Shown here piece by piece: positions 36,160 to 48,900 of a stretch of 64,000 nt of DNA. Both the position numbers and the translations under genes were made by a program. Numbering within the stretch: the first letter of the stretch is position 1; each line of letters opens with the position of its first letter. The notes under the pieces are model-generated. The model did not search any database. It saw only the letters and a list, made by a program, of their open reading frames with translations, and had not been told where the DNA came from. Origin of the DNA: Plasmopara viticola (lineage: Eukaryota; Oomycota; Peronosporomycetes; Peronosporales; Peronosporaceae); contig MBPM02000001.1 in NCBI GenBank assembly GCA_001695595.3, positions 682,001-746,000 of the forward strand. Reading direction: 5' to 3'.

Positions 36160-36531
36160 TACTGCTACCACCCAGTCTTTACAATCCGGGATAGAAGTTG
36201 GAATAGCCTCAGCTCTTTTACCGTATATAATCACAAGTGTTTTTGCAGCTTGTCGTTGCGGCTTGTTAGAGCTAAGTGGTTGTGTGGTCGACAAGATGGC
36301 CAAATGATTTGGATTTGAATTCCGACTTTAATTGTGAGGATCACTTAGTTTACTGATAAGAGCGAGAAGCGACACAATTCACCGCGAAAGATAGTTTGAC
36401 TTGTATAGACTCCAAAGTTATTCGTGTAAACTTTTTGTGTTTGGAGGTATTGTGACGAAAGTCATGTGATGTGCACATCAATCGCAAAGGTAGGTTGTTT
36501 TATATATAAATTTTCTGCGAATTCGAGGATG

Positions 36532-36558
36532 TTTAGGGTTTAGGGTTAAGGCTTTAGG
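36532..36558. repeat. interstitial telomere-like repeat
   Basis: Two exact tandem TTTAGGG units followed by the degenerate TTAAGGC and TTTAGG. TTTAGGG is the telomere unit used by oomycetes and many plants. The array is very short, so chance or a repair scar is possible. Confidence 0.55.
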
Positions 36559-37589
36559 TTTTACAGTAGTTTGGTTGTTAAAGAGCTTTACGCAAAAAGT
36601 GTATTACTCTAAAAATGCAAGTACTATCGACAAAAATAGGCGATTATACAGTTTTTGACTCGAAGAAAGATCCAGATGTCCCATTATCCTTAAAAATCGA
36701 ATGACCTTATTGGCTGAAAATAAATTAGCATGTGTAAAAAGCCAGATGAAATAAAGAAGATTACTCATGTGCCCGGAATTTGGTGTACAACATCACTAAA
36801 AAACTTAAGTGCCGTATTCGGCGCATTCAAGAGCACTTGGAAGTTTCATTAGACCACTCTATCCGTTTATATAGAAAGCGTAGACTTTCTATACAAAATT
36901 ACATCAAATTCGTGATAATTCTTAAAGTCATATTAAGGTCTCTAGATTAACAAGAAGCGCTGGGAAGCCCAGCAAGTATGGCCCAACAAATAGGCTGGAC
37001 GGCTGAGCGAACCCAAGACCTCGTCAACAGAGCCGAATAAGTGCTTTCAACGATGATGAAAATTTACGGCCAACTTCGCGCTCGTGCCGACTCCGCAAGA
37101 TGCGGCAAGAGCCAATGGCCAAGCGGATTCAACCGCCTAGGCTAATGTACATCTCTGTGCAGCGACAGGACAAGACACAATGTTCATATAGCCACTACTG
37201 TTGTAACTCACTAAGCAACTGCATCATTATTTGCAAGCTCAGATGCAAGTCCAAAAGCAACAGGCCGATAAGCGATTTTGGTTCTCGTTGCATCAAGAGG
37301 CGAGCAGAAGTAAAAAGATCCTCCTATTAATGAAGGAAGGTTAGGCATGGATATTTAATTGTAGCCTCCTTTGCAACAAAATAGTAGTACGTCAACAAGC
37401 GCCACTTGATGACAACAGAGTCGCCAGACTAGGTAACGCTTATCTCAAGTATTTTAGGCAAATTTTTGTGCGGTGACTTCATCGCCGACTGCAAGCGCAT
37501 GAATTTGCACAAGACATGGGAACTGTCTAAAACTCAATTTCGCAAACGGATAAGGCCTACATTTTCAAGTAGGGCGGATATTTTACCTG

Positions 37590-37830
37590 AAACGAAGGGA
37601 AACTATTCAAGAATACGTCTCTAAGTTCCAGGACTTGATGCTCCAAACTGAATTGGAAATCAGTGACTGGGAAAACAATTTTTTAAAGTGATTGCGAGGA
37701 GAAAACGCAAGAAAAATCGAGGACGAGAGCATTACTACTTTCCAGGAGGCCATTAAGGTAGCCTCCATTTTCGGGTGTGCCTTATGCTCGGGTAGACCAA
37801 ATAGTGTATCGACCAAATCGTTCAAGACAG
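37590..37830 (+). pseudogene. gag-like fragment of gypsy element
   Basis: The + strand frame reads QEYVSKFQDLMLQTEL..., then a stop, then an LRGENARKIED-like stretch and FQEAIKVAS, a pattern typical of retrotransposon gag capsid domains. At least one in-frame TGA (in AAGTGATTG) interrupts it. Confidence 0.55.
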
Positions 37831-38659
37831 TGCCATCAAAATGAGGCTATCTTGCGAAAAAGCCACGACCTCAGAACCAGAAAAGTCTTGAAAAGAGGAA
37901 GAACATTAACAACAACTGAACTAAATCTACAACATGTAACAATTGTAGTGTTGTCGGCCACATATCGCCGCAATATACCACCACTAAGCGTAATTAAGCG
38001 AATCGTTATAGAGAGATATGCTTTCCTCAACGCAGAAACCCAAGCTATCAGAGACGTTGGTCAAGACTCGTCACCGTCCTTATCGAGAGTGGATGTAGTC
38101 TTTACGATGTACCCAAAGACTTGGTGATGCGATTGAGCTCAAACTTACCGAGGGTGAGATGTCGAAATTCGACTTTGGTTACCGCCCCCGACAAACGTTG
38201 CACATGAACTTGCAGATACCAGGTTTTCCTATTGCATCGGGAACGTTCCAAGTCATGCCTGTTCCTGGTATGATGTGGCTTTGTGAGCAAATTCCAGACA
38301 TTACCAGGACTACAGGGCGCATGTCTTCCTACACCAAAAAAGAACACCACGCGGCAATTTAAAAATGCATAAGCAACGTCCGTCAGATTGACTGCTCGAC
38401 AAAGCGAGGCTCGTATAAAATTGGAGCCGCGATATTTCTATCACCATCGGCAACAAGGCCACCATGGCCGTGAAGGAATGTCGCAGCTCATTTCTTCTCA
38501 CCAGTTTTCGATAATGATGTACCACAGCAAATATTTTGAAGCTGTCTTCATCATCAACTCCCACTATTCCGAAATGTCTGAGCTCTTCAAAAATCAAGGA
38601 TCGGAAACACATGATGATATTCCGGCGTATAAAAGGCTACGCAAGTATAAAGACACAGT

Positions 38660-39535
38660 ATTTTGCACAAAGCTTTCAAGCGAGACACCTCCGATCCAGA
38701 CAATAATCGAGCACATAATCTTGTTCACGCCTGTTACCAAGCCGATATCAGTCAAACAATGGCGTCAAAACACAGGGACAATGTAAAAATATTCCGAAGA
38801 GATGGTTTAAGCAGGCATTATTCAACCAAGTACGACTGCCTTTTCGGCACCAGCGTTTTGTGGCAAGAAGCCAGAAGGTTGGCGCATTGTGCACGATTAT
38901 CGTCATCTAAATCTAATGACGACCTTGCCGGCGATACCGATGCCGCAGAAGGAAGGCTCCTTTAACTCTATGTCCGAATGTCATTGGTTTTCGTGCATGG
39001 ATCTTCTTTGATATTACTATCAGGTTAAATTGCGTTATTCGGATATCCCATTTACCGCTTTTTTTAACTCCAGATGAGCTATCTGAATATCTAGTCACTC
39101 TTTTGGGACTGAGCAGAAGCCTGGGTACGTTTGACCGGCTTTTGCAGAAAGTCTTTTGAGATTTAGATAATGTGATGAGAATCTACTTTAACGGCAGCTA
39201 CGTGTTCACACAAAGAGAAGATGTTGTAGACCATGTTGCGACTTCAGACCGTGTACTTTAACGGTGTGAAGAACAGCAACTTATTATCAAGTTGTCAAAG
39301 TGCCCGTTCTGCGTGGATGTAATCTCTTGCCAAAAAGACTTTGTCGGACGAAAAGGCATCCGACTGGACCCCGACAAGATTAAGATCATCGCAGAATGGC
39401 CTGTGTCGAAGACAAAGAAGCAAATGGAGCGCTTCTTGGGCACTAAGTCTATGTTCCAAGGTTATGCAAGGACTTTGCGGAATTTGCAGGACCACTTCAC
39501 GACAGTAATTAAAACGTTTTCGAGAAGCGATTGAG
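38660..39535 (+). pseudogene. gypsy reverse transcriptase, catalytic box destroyed
   Basis: Recognisable RT blocks in order: KPISVKQWRQ, GGWRIVHDYRHLN, CHWFSCMDL and YQVKLRYSDIPFTAF, SRSLGTFDRLLQKVF, then the palm region and KCPFCVDVISC...GRKGIRLDPDKIKII. The catalytic Y/F-x-D-D box should read YFDD but reads Y-F-N-G (codons TAC TTT AAC GGC near 39184-39195). Both catalytic Asp are lost, besides several frameshifts. Confidence 0.75.
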
Positions 39536-40204
39536 CTTTTGGACAATCAGCTACGCTGCTTTACCAAAACCAAGCGTCGCTTGACGCCTCCACCTGTCTT
39601 AAGTCTTCCGAACTTTTCGAATTCATTTGGTATACGAATGGACTCCTCTAATTTTTTCGATCAGAGGAATCATGTTTCAAATGGAAAGACCAAAAAGTGG
39701 GAAAGCAAGAGCATCCTATTGCTTTTACTTGTTGGAAGATGATCCAACCGAAATAAACTACCTCGTGAGCAAGAGCTTCTTGCGATAATTCATGCGCCAA
39801 AGGTATAGAGTGCGTATCTTCTCGATCGACTATTTACGGTCGAACCGCATCACAAAAGCATTTTGATATTCTTGACGCAGAAGACTACAGATAGCAAACA
39901 GCTCGATGGTTCAATGAGCTTGCTGAATTTCAGCCTTTGTACAAGCAATTCCCGGTGAAACCAACACCGTGGCTGATGCAATGTCAAGCAATCCGGAATC
40001 AAAAGTAAAGCTGCCCAAGTTGGCTTTCAAGAGCTTTTGGAAGCCGCTTAGAGCTGCGAGATCGTGACGACAATCAGAACGGACATAGTGACAATTGCTC
40101 AGTCCGCAAAGACAATGTATGCGTGAAATAGAGACCTACGATACGGCAACAAGAAGCTAAAAAAAGAATTTGATATGTCATAGTACTAATTAGAGGATGA
40201 TATT

Positions 40205-41285
40205 TTGTATTATCAATTTGGCGAAAATGAGACGCCACGACTGTATATTCCAGACGACGAAGATCTAAAGAAATGTGTAACCTGTGAGAAGCAAGATTCT
40301 GTATCGACAGGCCAACCAGGACTTTACAAGACTTACCTGGCCGTAAGTCAAGAACACTACCGGCCAGAAATGGCTAAGTTAATTCAGCGCTATGTTAACA
40401 CATGCGATGTGTCAGCACAACAAGGTTAAGCAGACCAAATCGCAGGGATTACTTCAGTACTGGATAAGATGGGTCGTTTATCGTGTCTTACCGGAAACCA
40501 AAAGTAAGTTCAATGCCTTCAGTATTATTGTTGATCGCTTAACAAAAAAGGTCATGTTCATCGCTACGAAGACAATAAACGATACTGCAGAAAATGCAAA
40601 GGGCTTCATGAAAAAATATATGAAGGATTATGGCATACCAAAGAGTATTGTGTCCGACCGAGACATTACGTTAATATCCAAGTTATGGCAAGTATTCGTG
40701 TCTGTTATGGGAACGCACCACAACTTGACTTCGACTTTTAGGCCGCAAACGGATGGACAAACGGAAAGGATTGACCATTCTATTGGAGATTACCTCCGAG
40801 GTGTCGTCAACCTAGCACAGAATGATTAAACTGACTTTTTGCATTTGGCTGGAAAAGCCTATAATCGACGCCTACTTTCTACAATTGGAATGTCACCGTT
40901 CGAATTGAATCTAGGGTACGTTTATTATATTTTGGATGATGCGGCATCAGATCTTGAATTTCGTAATTCGAATCATTCAGCACAAGAGTTTCTACCTCGT
41001 CAAGAAACACTACTCAAGGTCTCATAGGCCCGAATGAGTGAGGCACAAGAGTGCATGAAGTACTATTCTGACAAGAATAGACTTGTCCAAGACTTCGAAG
41101 TTGGCAACATGGTGCTTTCGGACGGGAAGAACTTGGATGTCCATCACAAAGATTTGTCTCAGTCAAAAAAACTCCCGCCAAAGGATATTGGCCTATTTTC
41201 GATTGTGAAAAAGTTTCGCGAGATTTCTATGATTTTAAATAATCGATGGAATTTAAACTGCACCCAGAGTTTCACACTTCACTAG
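40205..41285 (+). pseudogene. gypsy integrase remnant
   Basis: The zinc-binding part is degraded (GQPGLYKTYL instead of GHPG; CDVSAQ instead of CDVCQ). The core keeps VSDRD and QTDGQTERI, i.e. the second Asp and the Glu of the D,D-E triad. The first Asp segment is replaced by WIRWVVYRVLPETKSKF. The C-terminal part (AGKAYNRR..STIGMSPFELNLGY, SDGKNLDVHHK) follows after stops at about 40829 and 41027. Confidence 0.7.
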
Positions 41286-41950
41286 TAAAGCCGTATCACC
41301 ACGACCTCAAGCGCCCGCAAAAGTTAAATAAGGTCATGTTGACCGATGACTCCGAGGGACATCGAAGCCGTAATTGTATATACAAGTGAAACATACGGTA
41401 CAAAGCTTGGCGGCTTGATGAGATCGAGTAGCAAGCCACTTGGAACCCGTGGAAAATCTAAAGCAAATTTCTGGACTCGTTGATCTATACTGAAAAATTT
41501 GAGAAGATGAGTCCTATCGTCTATGTGATGTAACTGTTATCACCGGCGCTTCTGCTGGTAGCGGACATTACGCAATATAATTTATAGTATTCCCAAAGGC
41601 ATTAGTACTATCTGCAGGAATAGGCCATTATACAGTGTTCCACCAGAAGACAGTTCCAATCGTCTAATAATCATTGAAAATCAAGAGGCCTTATTGGCTG
41701 AAAATAATCCAGAATGTGTAAAAAGCCAGAATAAGAGGAATGACAGCTTTTTGATGGCTGAGAGCCACCAGTCAGGCTGTAGCAAGCGAATAAAGGCTAT
41801 ATCTAATACCTTCTCTCAATTTTCTATAAGCATTCAACACTATTTCTCCGCCACCGACTTCGCCCCACTCGCCACCCAAGCCTCGTTCGGCGAACGACAT
41901 TTAACAAGCTTCCTCCGCGACTGTTTTGTAGAGGATCTAGCAATCCGACA

Positions 41951-44739
41951 TTAAGTTTTTAATTGTGGCGTTTCAACTCGTCACTGATGTTTGGTGGCAG
42001 ATGGAGGACCGCGAGGTTCTGTAGCCTCCTGGCCGATGCCCTGCCATAAACGCCTTAATTTGCTGTCTATGCCACTCGAGAGTCGATATTGTGCGAGTTT
42101 AATAGTGACTGCAGCCAGAAGTTGTGTACTAGCAGAAGTTTTGCTGTTTGCGAGAAAGAAATTGCGGAGAGGACGAACAGCGGCGCTGCTAGTGAGAGGG
42201 TGGTGGAAGCGCTAAGAGGTACAATGGTAAGGTGGCATTTGAAAAGAGAGTATGGCGGTTGAAAAAACTGGCGATACCGACGCGGGGATGAGAGAACAAA
42301 TTTTGGACAAAAAATCTCTCAGATGTTGTCCAACCAACGATGTAGGCGATTGTTGACACAGAGTGTGCCAAATGTGGTGCAGACGTTGGAAAAGTGGACA
42401 AGACGTGTACAGACTTGTACCCTTTTCATTAGGTGGTTGTCTTTGTTGCGGGTCTATCCTTCGGGTGTCCGTAAATTCAAATTTAGAGAAATTGATGCTG
42501 ACGTCAAATTTGTCGCCCAAGGGCTATATTAGAAAGCAGAATCAGTATTTTTCGACAAACCTTTGAGCTATGGGCTGCGTCGTGTGCACGCGATGTGATT
42601 TGTTTGTTGAATAATCGCTCTATTTTTTAGCTGGATAATCTATTGAAATGCGATCGTGACGCAACATGACGCTGAAGTTTTCGGAAACAAGTTTTAAAAG
42701 GCTAACATAAAAGACACGTTTGCAAATTGCGGACCGCTTGCGCTTGTAGGACATTTGAACTTGATTGTGGTGGCAAAATTAAGCCATTCCTTCATAATGG
42801 ATAAGCAAGATCGTGTCAGGATGCTCAACTCGGCAAAGGAATCGGGCGTGGGCAAGCTTTTACTATAATGGGAGAGGCTGGCAGGTGTGGTACACAATAG
42901 ATGACCTAAGCAAAATCATTCGAATTATTATTTGTCGATAGCACTAGAAGCGTTGCAGGTAGATTGCATGTTATCTGTACGGTAAAGTTTATTAAGCAAG
43001 CACAAAAGATCAAGTAAACGTTTACGCATTTATGATAGTGATGCTGCAGTGACATCTAAATTCACTTAAAGCAGTACATTCAATTCATCATTTCCAGCAA
43101 TTCCTCAATTTTTAAAAATTCTGGCTTAGAGTTTAAAAGCTCGTAAGCCAGTCTTAAGCGAGCACATCACCAATCAATGTTTCGCGCACTGTGAGTTGCA
43201 CAGCCAACATCTGCGAAATCCACCTGGTTTACCCTTTACAATAAGCCTCAATATTCATGCGCACGCCGTCAAGGTACCAAGAGCTAAAAGCGTAAGTCGA
43301 GATCAACACAGCCTTCGAACACATCAACAAAGTCCGACGAGGAAATGGTCGCAATATTGACTGCGTACTCGTGGATGGAATAATTATTGTGAGTTTCAGC
43401 CGCAGATGCTAAGAGAGCACCAAATAGCTACTGCAATCCAGCTAAGAAATGAGACCAAACACTTAAGCTTCTGCGAATAATAGCACCTTTGACCTAGCCT
43501 AGCGCCATTAGTCGAACGCTTGGTGGCTGATCTTAATCAATTAGATAGCCGATTATCTATCAAAACGACTTTGTTCTTTGTCCATAAACAGGCTCAACCA
43601 GTGATTCCTCGACCCGCCCAGTTGTTGAAGCGATGCTTGCTCTGTAAACGCCGATGAAATCCGTTAAAATCACGAGTTGTTCATTGTTAGAACTGCTTTA
43701 GGTGCCAATATGACGTTTAGAACGTCGCGCCAGCTGTAGACCGAGTTGTATTGTTACTCGTAAATAGTGGAGCACTCCCTTCAACGCCTTGGTAATGATA
43801 CTGGCAAAGACAAACATCAATGACGGTTGCAGACCAATTATCAATCTAATCTATTAATTAGAGCGCGCTCCATTTAACAGCTCCATCGTACCCATTTTAC
43901 GAAGAAGCTTCTCAATAGTGTCAAGGTACTCAATTCGCGTCATCTACGTAAGAGGAAGCAAGCATATGGATCCGTTATGCTTTTACTAAAGTTGAAAAGT
44001 TTGCTCATCGAATTGACGCAAACTAAGCCGTTACTTAAGCAGAAGCCAGTTTGTCGGACGGCTTCATGTATCTAGTGGGGCCTGGTTGAAACTTCACCTT
44101 GGCGCAACTTTCATTTCCGAGATGGGGTAAAGGTTAAAATCCCTGTTGCCCCACTCGTACAACCTTCTCGTTTATAGGTCGGCTTCTTCCTTAAAGGGGC
44201 GACATCTACAAAATCGACTTCAGAAAAGGTTGGGGTGACGCCCTCCTTCCAAGCGCGGGGGCTAAATGCTCGCGCGCTTCGGGCAGGTGCTCTCGGGCAT
44301 CTGCAGGTCTCTAACGAGTCTCACCCTCGACGCGACGGTCTCCAGCACCAGAGCGCCACCTGGGCTCTTACCAATTCAGAGCTAAACAAAATCATGGAAG
44401 ACCCTTACGACCTCGGTGCTGGCTGCACTGCCCGCCGAACGAGACCCGACGTATGCGGACACCACTCTATGCCGTGGACTAGCCAGACTGAGCCGCATAA
44501 CTTGGTAACGCGATAACGTAATACAATACCATACAAATCTACAAAATCGTATCCGCTAATAAAGTCAGAACGTAAAACTGTTGTTTGATAGATAACTTCA
44601 TTTGTCCCTTACGCAAAGTAGGAATATGAAGCTTGACAGTTCATATTTGAGTATGGTGACCATAGCGAAAAGATACTAGTATTACGTAGGGCATTGAAAA
44701 AATGATTAGTCTTACCTTGCTTTCTCACTTTGACTCAGT
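41951..44739. other. gene-poor, degenerate sequence
   Basis: No confident gene. A + strand frame from the ATG at 42252 to 42566 is open except for one in-frame TGA (near 42354). It encodes an unusually Cys-rich peptide (CCPTN..C, VCQMWCRR, GGCLCCGS). It may be the remnant of a small gene. The stretch 44.1-44.5 kb is GC-richer than its surroundings and may be another repeat fragment. Confidence 0.35.
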
Positions 44740-45853
44740 ATGCGGCCCCAGCAATGGACGTGGTTGCATGGATTTTGTCTTGCGGTAGCGGCGATCTCAG
44801 TGTGTGTCGCTATTAGAGCGAGCGTGCTAGTGACTGTCACAACTGTATGCGTGGCTGCATACCTCCCTTCGTACTTAGACGGCTCGGAGTTCACTGGAGA
44901 ACGCTCGTGGCCATGGTTCGCCACCTTCATCGGGCGCAGCATGGCGCACATTCCAGCGACTCTGGAGTTCGAGAAATCCATTGACGCCTCTAAGCAGCAC
45001 ATTTTCTGCTTGCACCCACACGGGCTGCTGTCGACTTACCACGGGCTCCTCTTGTCGGGGCAGACCGTTCCTCGTGCGTAGACGACCTCGATTCAATAAA
45101 AGCGGACTAAAATGATGAATTGTGTGCATTGCTAGCATTTCACGAGACGGTGCCGTTATCTACGCGGCGCCATCTGGCTGCAACAGTTTGTTTTCGAGTG
45201 CCATTCTACCGTGATTACCTGCTATGGTCAGGATGTGTCGATGCGCGCCGTAGTGTGGCGGAACAGGTGGGAAGCAACTAGACTTTACAATTTGGGGCTG
45301 GCTGGCTAACAATGCGCGTTAATGTATAGATACTTCGGAATGGCAAGAGTCTGGTGATCATGGTTGGTGGCATTGCTGAGCAACTGTTGTCAAAGCGTGG
45401 AGACCACACAATTTATGTGAAAAAGCGCAAGGGGCATCTTCGATTAGCGTTAAAATATGGCGTCGCAATCGTTCCGGGTTATGCATTCGGAGAGACGGAC
45501 CTCTTCACGCACTCGAGGTTTGTTTTCGAAAGACTTTTTATATCCTATAAAATTTTAATTGAAGTCGTGTTTATTATAGTCTGTTGCTGTCATTCCGCCA
45601 AAAGATTGCGAAAAAATTTTCAGTCGCGTTGCTACTTGGATACGGGTACTCAAAGTGGTGGTTTTGGTTACCTCACCAAGGAGTGACCATCAATCAGGTC
45701 TTTGGCAAGCCGATCTTGGTCGAGAAAATGGACAATCCAAGTGCTCAAGAAGTCGAAAAGCTGCATGACCAGTACATTTGCGAGCTCGTGCGCATTTTTG
45801 AAAAGAATAAGGTGAAATATGGATACGGAAACTGCACGCTGCACGTGCGCTAG
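44740..45853 (+). CDS. DGAT2-family acyltransferase, four exons
   Basis: Membrane acyl-CoA:acylglycerol acyltransferase of the DGAT2/MOGAT family (triacylglycerol or wax synthesis at the ER). Exons 44740-45073, 45136-45266, 45330-45517, 45580-45853 (introns 62, 63, 62 nt) join in phase to give 308 aa. Motifs in order: two N-terminal hydrophobic helices (about 8-42), HPHG catalytic motif (92-95), PFYRDYLLWSG, VGGIAEQL, KGHLRLALKYGVAIVPGYAFGE and FGKPI near the C-terminus. These are the conserved DGAT2 blocks, complete and in order. A pyrimidine-rich TTTCTCACTTT lies just before the ATG and resembles the oomycete initiator only weakly. Substrate preference cannot be read from the sequence. Confidence 0.87.
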
Positions 45854-45959
45854 CATCCTTTAGGTAAAGTCTTTAACTTTCTGGCAGCTGTAATTAAGTC
45901 GTAGCAGCAACATGATTCCTTTCACACGCCCTCTCCATTAGGTCGACGAGACTCTTTGC

Positions 45960-48900
45960 TTAAGCAACGTATAAAAATCTCGTATAGTTGTCCTCGTGAC
46001 GGCGAATATACTCTTTTTGAATCAGTATTTCCACGTTCTGCTTGATGGCCATTGCAGTTGGAACAAACTGATGAACAAGCATCTCTGCAACCTCAAGAAT
46101 TAGCTGCGCCTGGTGAATGTCACGACGGGTCTTGAGCACGCGCACAATTGCAGCCTGCAAGGACATTTTCCGATCCTCTTCAACCTCGCGAGTTGGGGCC
46201 TTTAATTCCTTTACGGATTCAACTGGGCTATTTGGCACAGCCTGTTCACGATAATGAAATTAGCGCGTCTGGCGTAGAATAAGCAGCTGCAGCATTTACA
46301 CACCGACACACGTAATTTTCGGCTAGAAAATTCAAAGTTGAGAGCAAACAACGGGTTTACACCATCACCATCTGAAGTCAAAATTTTAAGCTGAGCAAAA
46401 AGAGAGTCAAATTTTTCTTGACCGACGAATACGCTAAATTCCATTTGAATGGCCATTACCAACCTTAACGAGGCTTGTCAGGTGATGTGTGCAATCCTTC
46501 TCCGGTATATTCGTACGCTGAATGATGTCCGACCGATTCAACTCGTTCGCGGTATTGAACTACATACAACAAGGGTAATAAATAAATAAATAAAACAAAT
46601 CATCCGCGATACTGTTGTTACCTGCAAGAGAATCAGCATCTGAAAAAAGCTGAGCAAGAATTCGTAGCGTTTTCTAAAACAGTAACTTTGGATCATTCCA
46701 AATGAAAGATTGTGTATCCACAAAAGCTTCCGGCCGGTGCTTCGTCCAGTGTAAAATTGCGAAAAAAGATTCGTATGAGCTGCAACGGCAGGTGGCAAAA
46801 TGATCTTGTGCTCCGAAGCAGCACTCGATATTGGCCATGCTCCAGCTGTGAGGACGTCACAGTGGTATACAACAGCGTGGTGGAATTCAATAGCAAAAGC
46901 GTTAGCAGCGTTCTTGGAGCGCAACTCAATATCTTTCTCTTCGAGCCACGCCGTAAACGAGTCCATCAATTCCTGCACATAAAAACTTTGTTAGTACCTG
47001 GTGCAACCTTACTTACATGTACCTCAAAAATGAAGTTTGCTAACTTTGCTAAGCATTTTATCTTTCATCATCTTTTGAAGTTTGGATACAAAGTCGCATC
47101 CACAAACGTCTCGTAATTTCATGATAAGTAAGATTTCCATGTCTTGTGAAGCTGATGTTCCTGCAAAATGTCAACCAACTTTAAGCCCTACTTAACATTG
47201 TGAAGCATGAGAATAATTTTGCGCACCTTTGATCAAACGTTTAGCAAGAAACTTAGAGTAGTATTTCTTGAAGATATCTTTGTCGTCGATAAGGCAAAAC
47301 ACCACACTAATATTTTCGATTCGTTGCTCCAGCATATCATCCGAGAGCGGTAGTATAGATCGCGGAGAGCCAGGTAGAAGTAGCGCACGACTACATCCAT
47401 GTTTTTTGTCACGTGACATCAGGTAATGCGTGTATTTAGCTAGTAATTCTGGAAGCCGCGGATGGGAGTTGGCAAAAGTCCGACAAGCCTTCAAAACAAC
47501 AAAGGTTGCGTCAGCTACACCAAAACTTTGCTGCCATTGTCAAGTAAAAGCATATACAAACCTGGTCTAATGCTGTCCGCATCAGCGGGTGGTACCCAAA
47601 TGCGTCCTTGATCAGCTCAAAGTACTTGTTGCGAATCTGTACCAGAGCTTCAATGTATCCCTCAGGATTTTTAGTTGTTTCTTCTTGTTGAAATTTTCGA
47701 ACGACCTCTCTTCCACTTCGCTCAATATACTTCTTCAAAATGTTCTGTATGTAGGGCAAATCAAAAACCGCACTATCAATAAGTGGGTGATTGACAATGA
47801 TAATGACGCAGCTACAAAAACCTTAAGCGATATGAGCGCGTTCTCAGTGGCAAGCTCGGAAAACAAGGAGAACATTCGGTGTAAATCATTCGTTTGGTTG
47901 TTGATTAGAAAAGTCTCTGTGTCTTCACATATTTGATGAGCATGCTCATCAATCAAGACACGGCAACAGGTTTGTCGAATTTGAATGACAGTTCTAATGA
48001 CATAGAGGAAGAATAAGGCCAAATTTAATAGCTTGATCGACTAATGACATTTAATCGAGCATAACTTACGTTCGATGCAAGCGTGAATTACAACGCTTTT
48101 GCTCTTGCGCACACAAAAGCTCAGTCTCTTGCAAGTATTCTGAGATCGTCACTTTTGACAGCAACTCGATTGCTTTTGCTGCATAAAATTCAGCAGCATC
48201 CTGCAATGTATATTTACGTCAGTCAAGCTATTTAACATTATGAATGCGGAAACTTCTTACTTCGAGAAAGTATTGCTCAAATTCTTCGCGATAGAGGCTC
48301 ATTTGGTCCTGTCTACAAAGTCCTAAACTAAAGTACGTCTACGAAAATGATTTTTTAAGTAAGCAATCCGTAGAACAAGAAGACGTTTATCATACTCACC
48401 TGAATTGTGCTGCCAATGCAGTCTCCATCTTCGAAGCAATCACTTCTATCGCGTCTTGCGGAATGGTATATATGAAGAATCGCTGCGAGCAAACGTTTTT
48501 TTAACTTTAAAAACGCAAGATCGTGCCAAATATGAAGCGAAAGCTGTACACGAAAGAGATTTTAGTGCAGCGGCTATCGTTCGTCTCATATCACGGTATG
48601 CTTACTTCTGTGACAGGATACACTCCAGGAACCGGAGCTTGGCCAGTTTTACAATGGGAATACGAGATCCAATAGCGATTCTGCACCACCATTATCAAAG
48701 CGTCAGTAGATGTTACATTAACAAATAAGATACAAAATTCCAACCAGGTAGCGAAAGAGCTCGGAAATATAGCTAGTCCCCGTAGTAAATGCCTCGAATG
48801 AAGTACAGTAGTGAATGAGAAACTCGGAGTCGCCGTTGATCACATTAAGCTCCTTTATTATGCTCTCCACGTGCTTCACTAACAACTCGCGCAGTCGAAA

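Larger units (their letters stand above)
36585..41950 (+). mobile_element. degenerate Ty3/gypsy LTR retrotransposon
   Basis: Domains in gypsy order on the + strand: gag-like (about 37.6-37.8 kb), protease-like (about 38.1-38.25), reverse transcriptase (about 38.7-39.5), RNase H remnant (about 39.55-39.95), integrase with H2C2-like and core parts (40.2-41.3). RT before integrase defines Ty3/gypsy rather than copia. Flanking remnants at about 36585-36770 and 41568-41740 match directly (landmark CTTATTGGCTGAAAATAA, then ATGTGTAAAAAGCCAGA) and are taken as LTRs; the right LTR probably extends from about 41530 (TGTAACTG) to 41950. Many stops and frameshifts make it non-autonomous and old. Confidence 0.8.
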
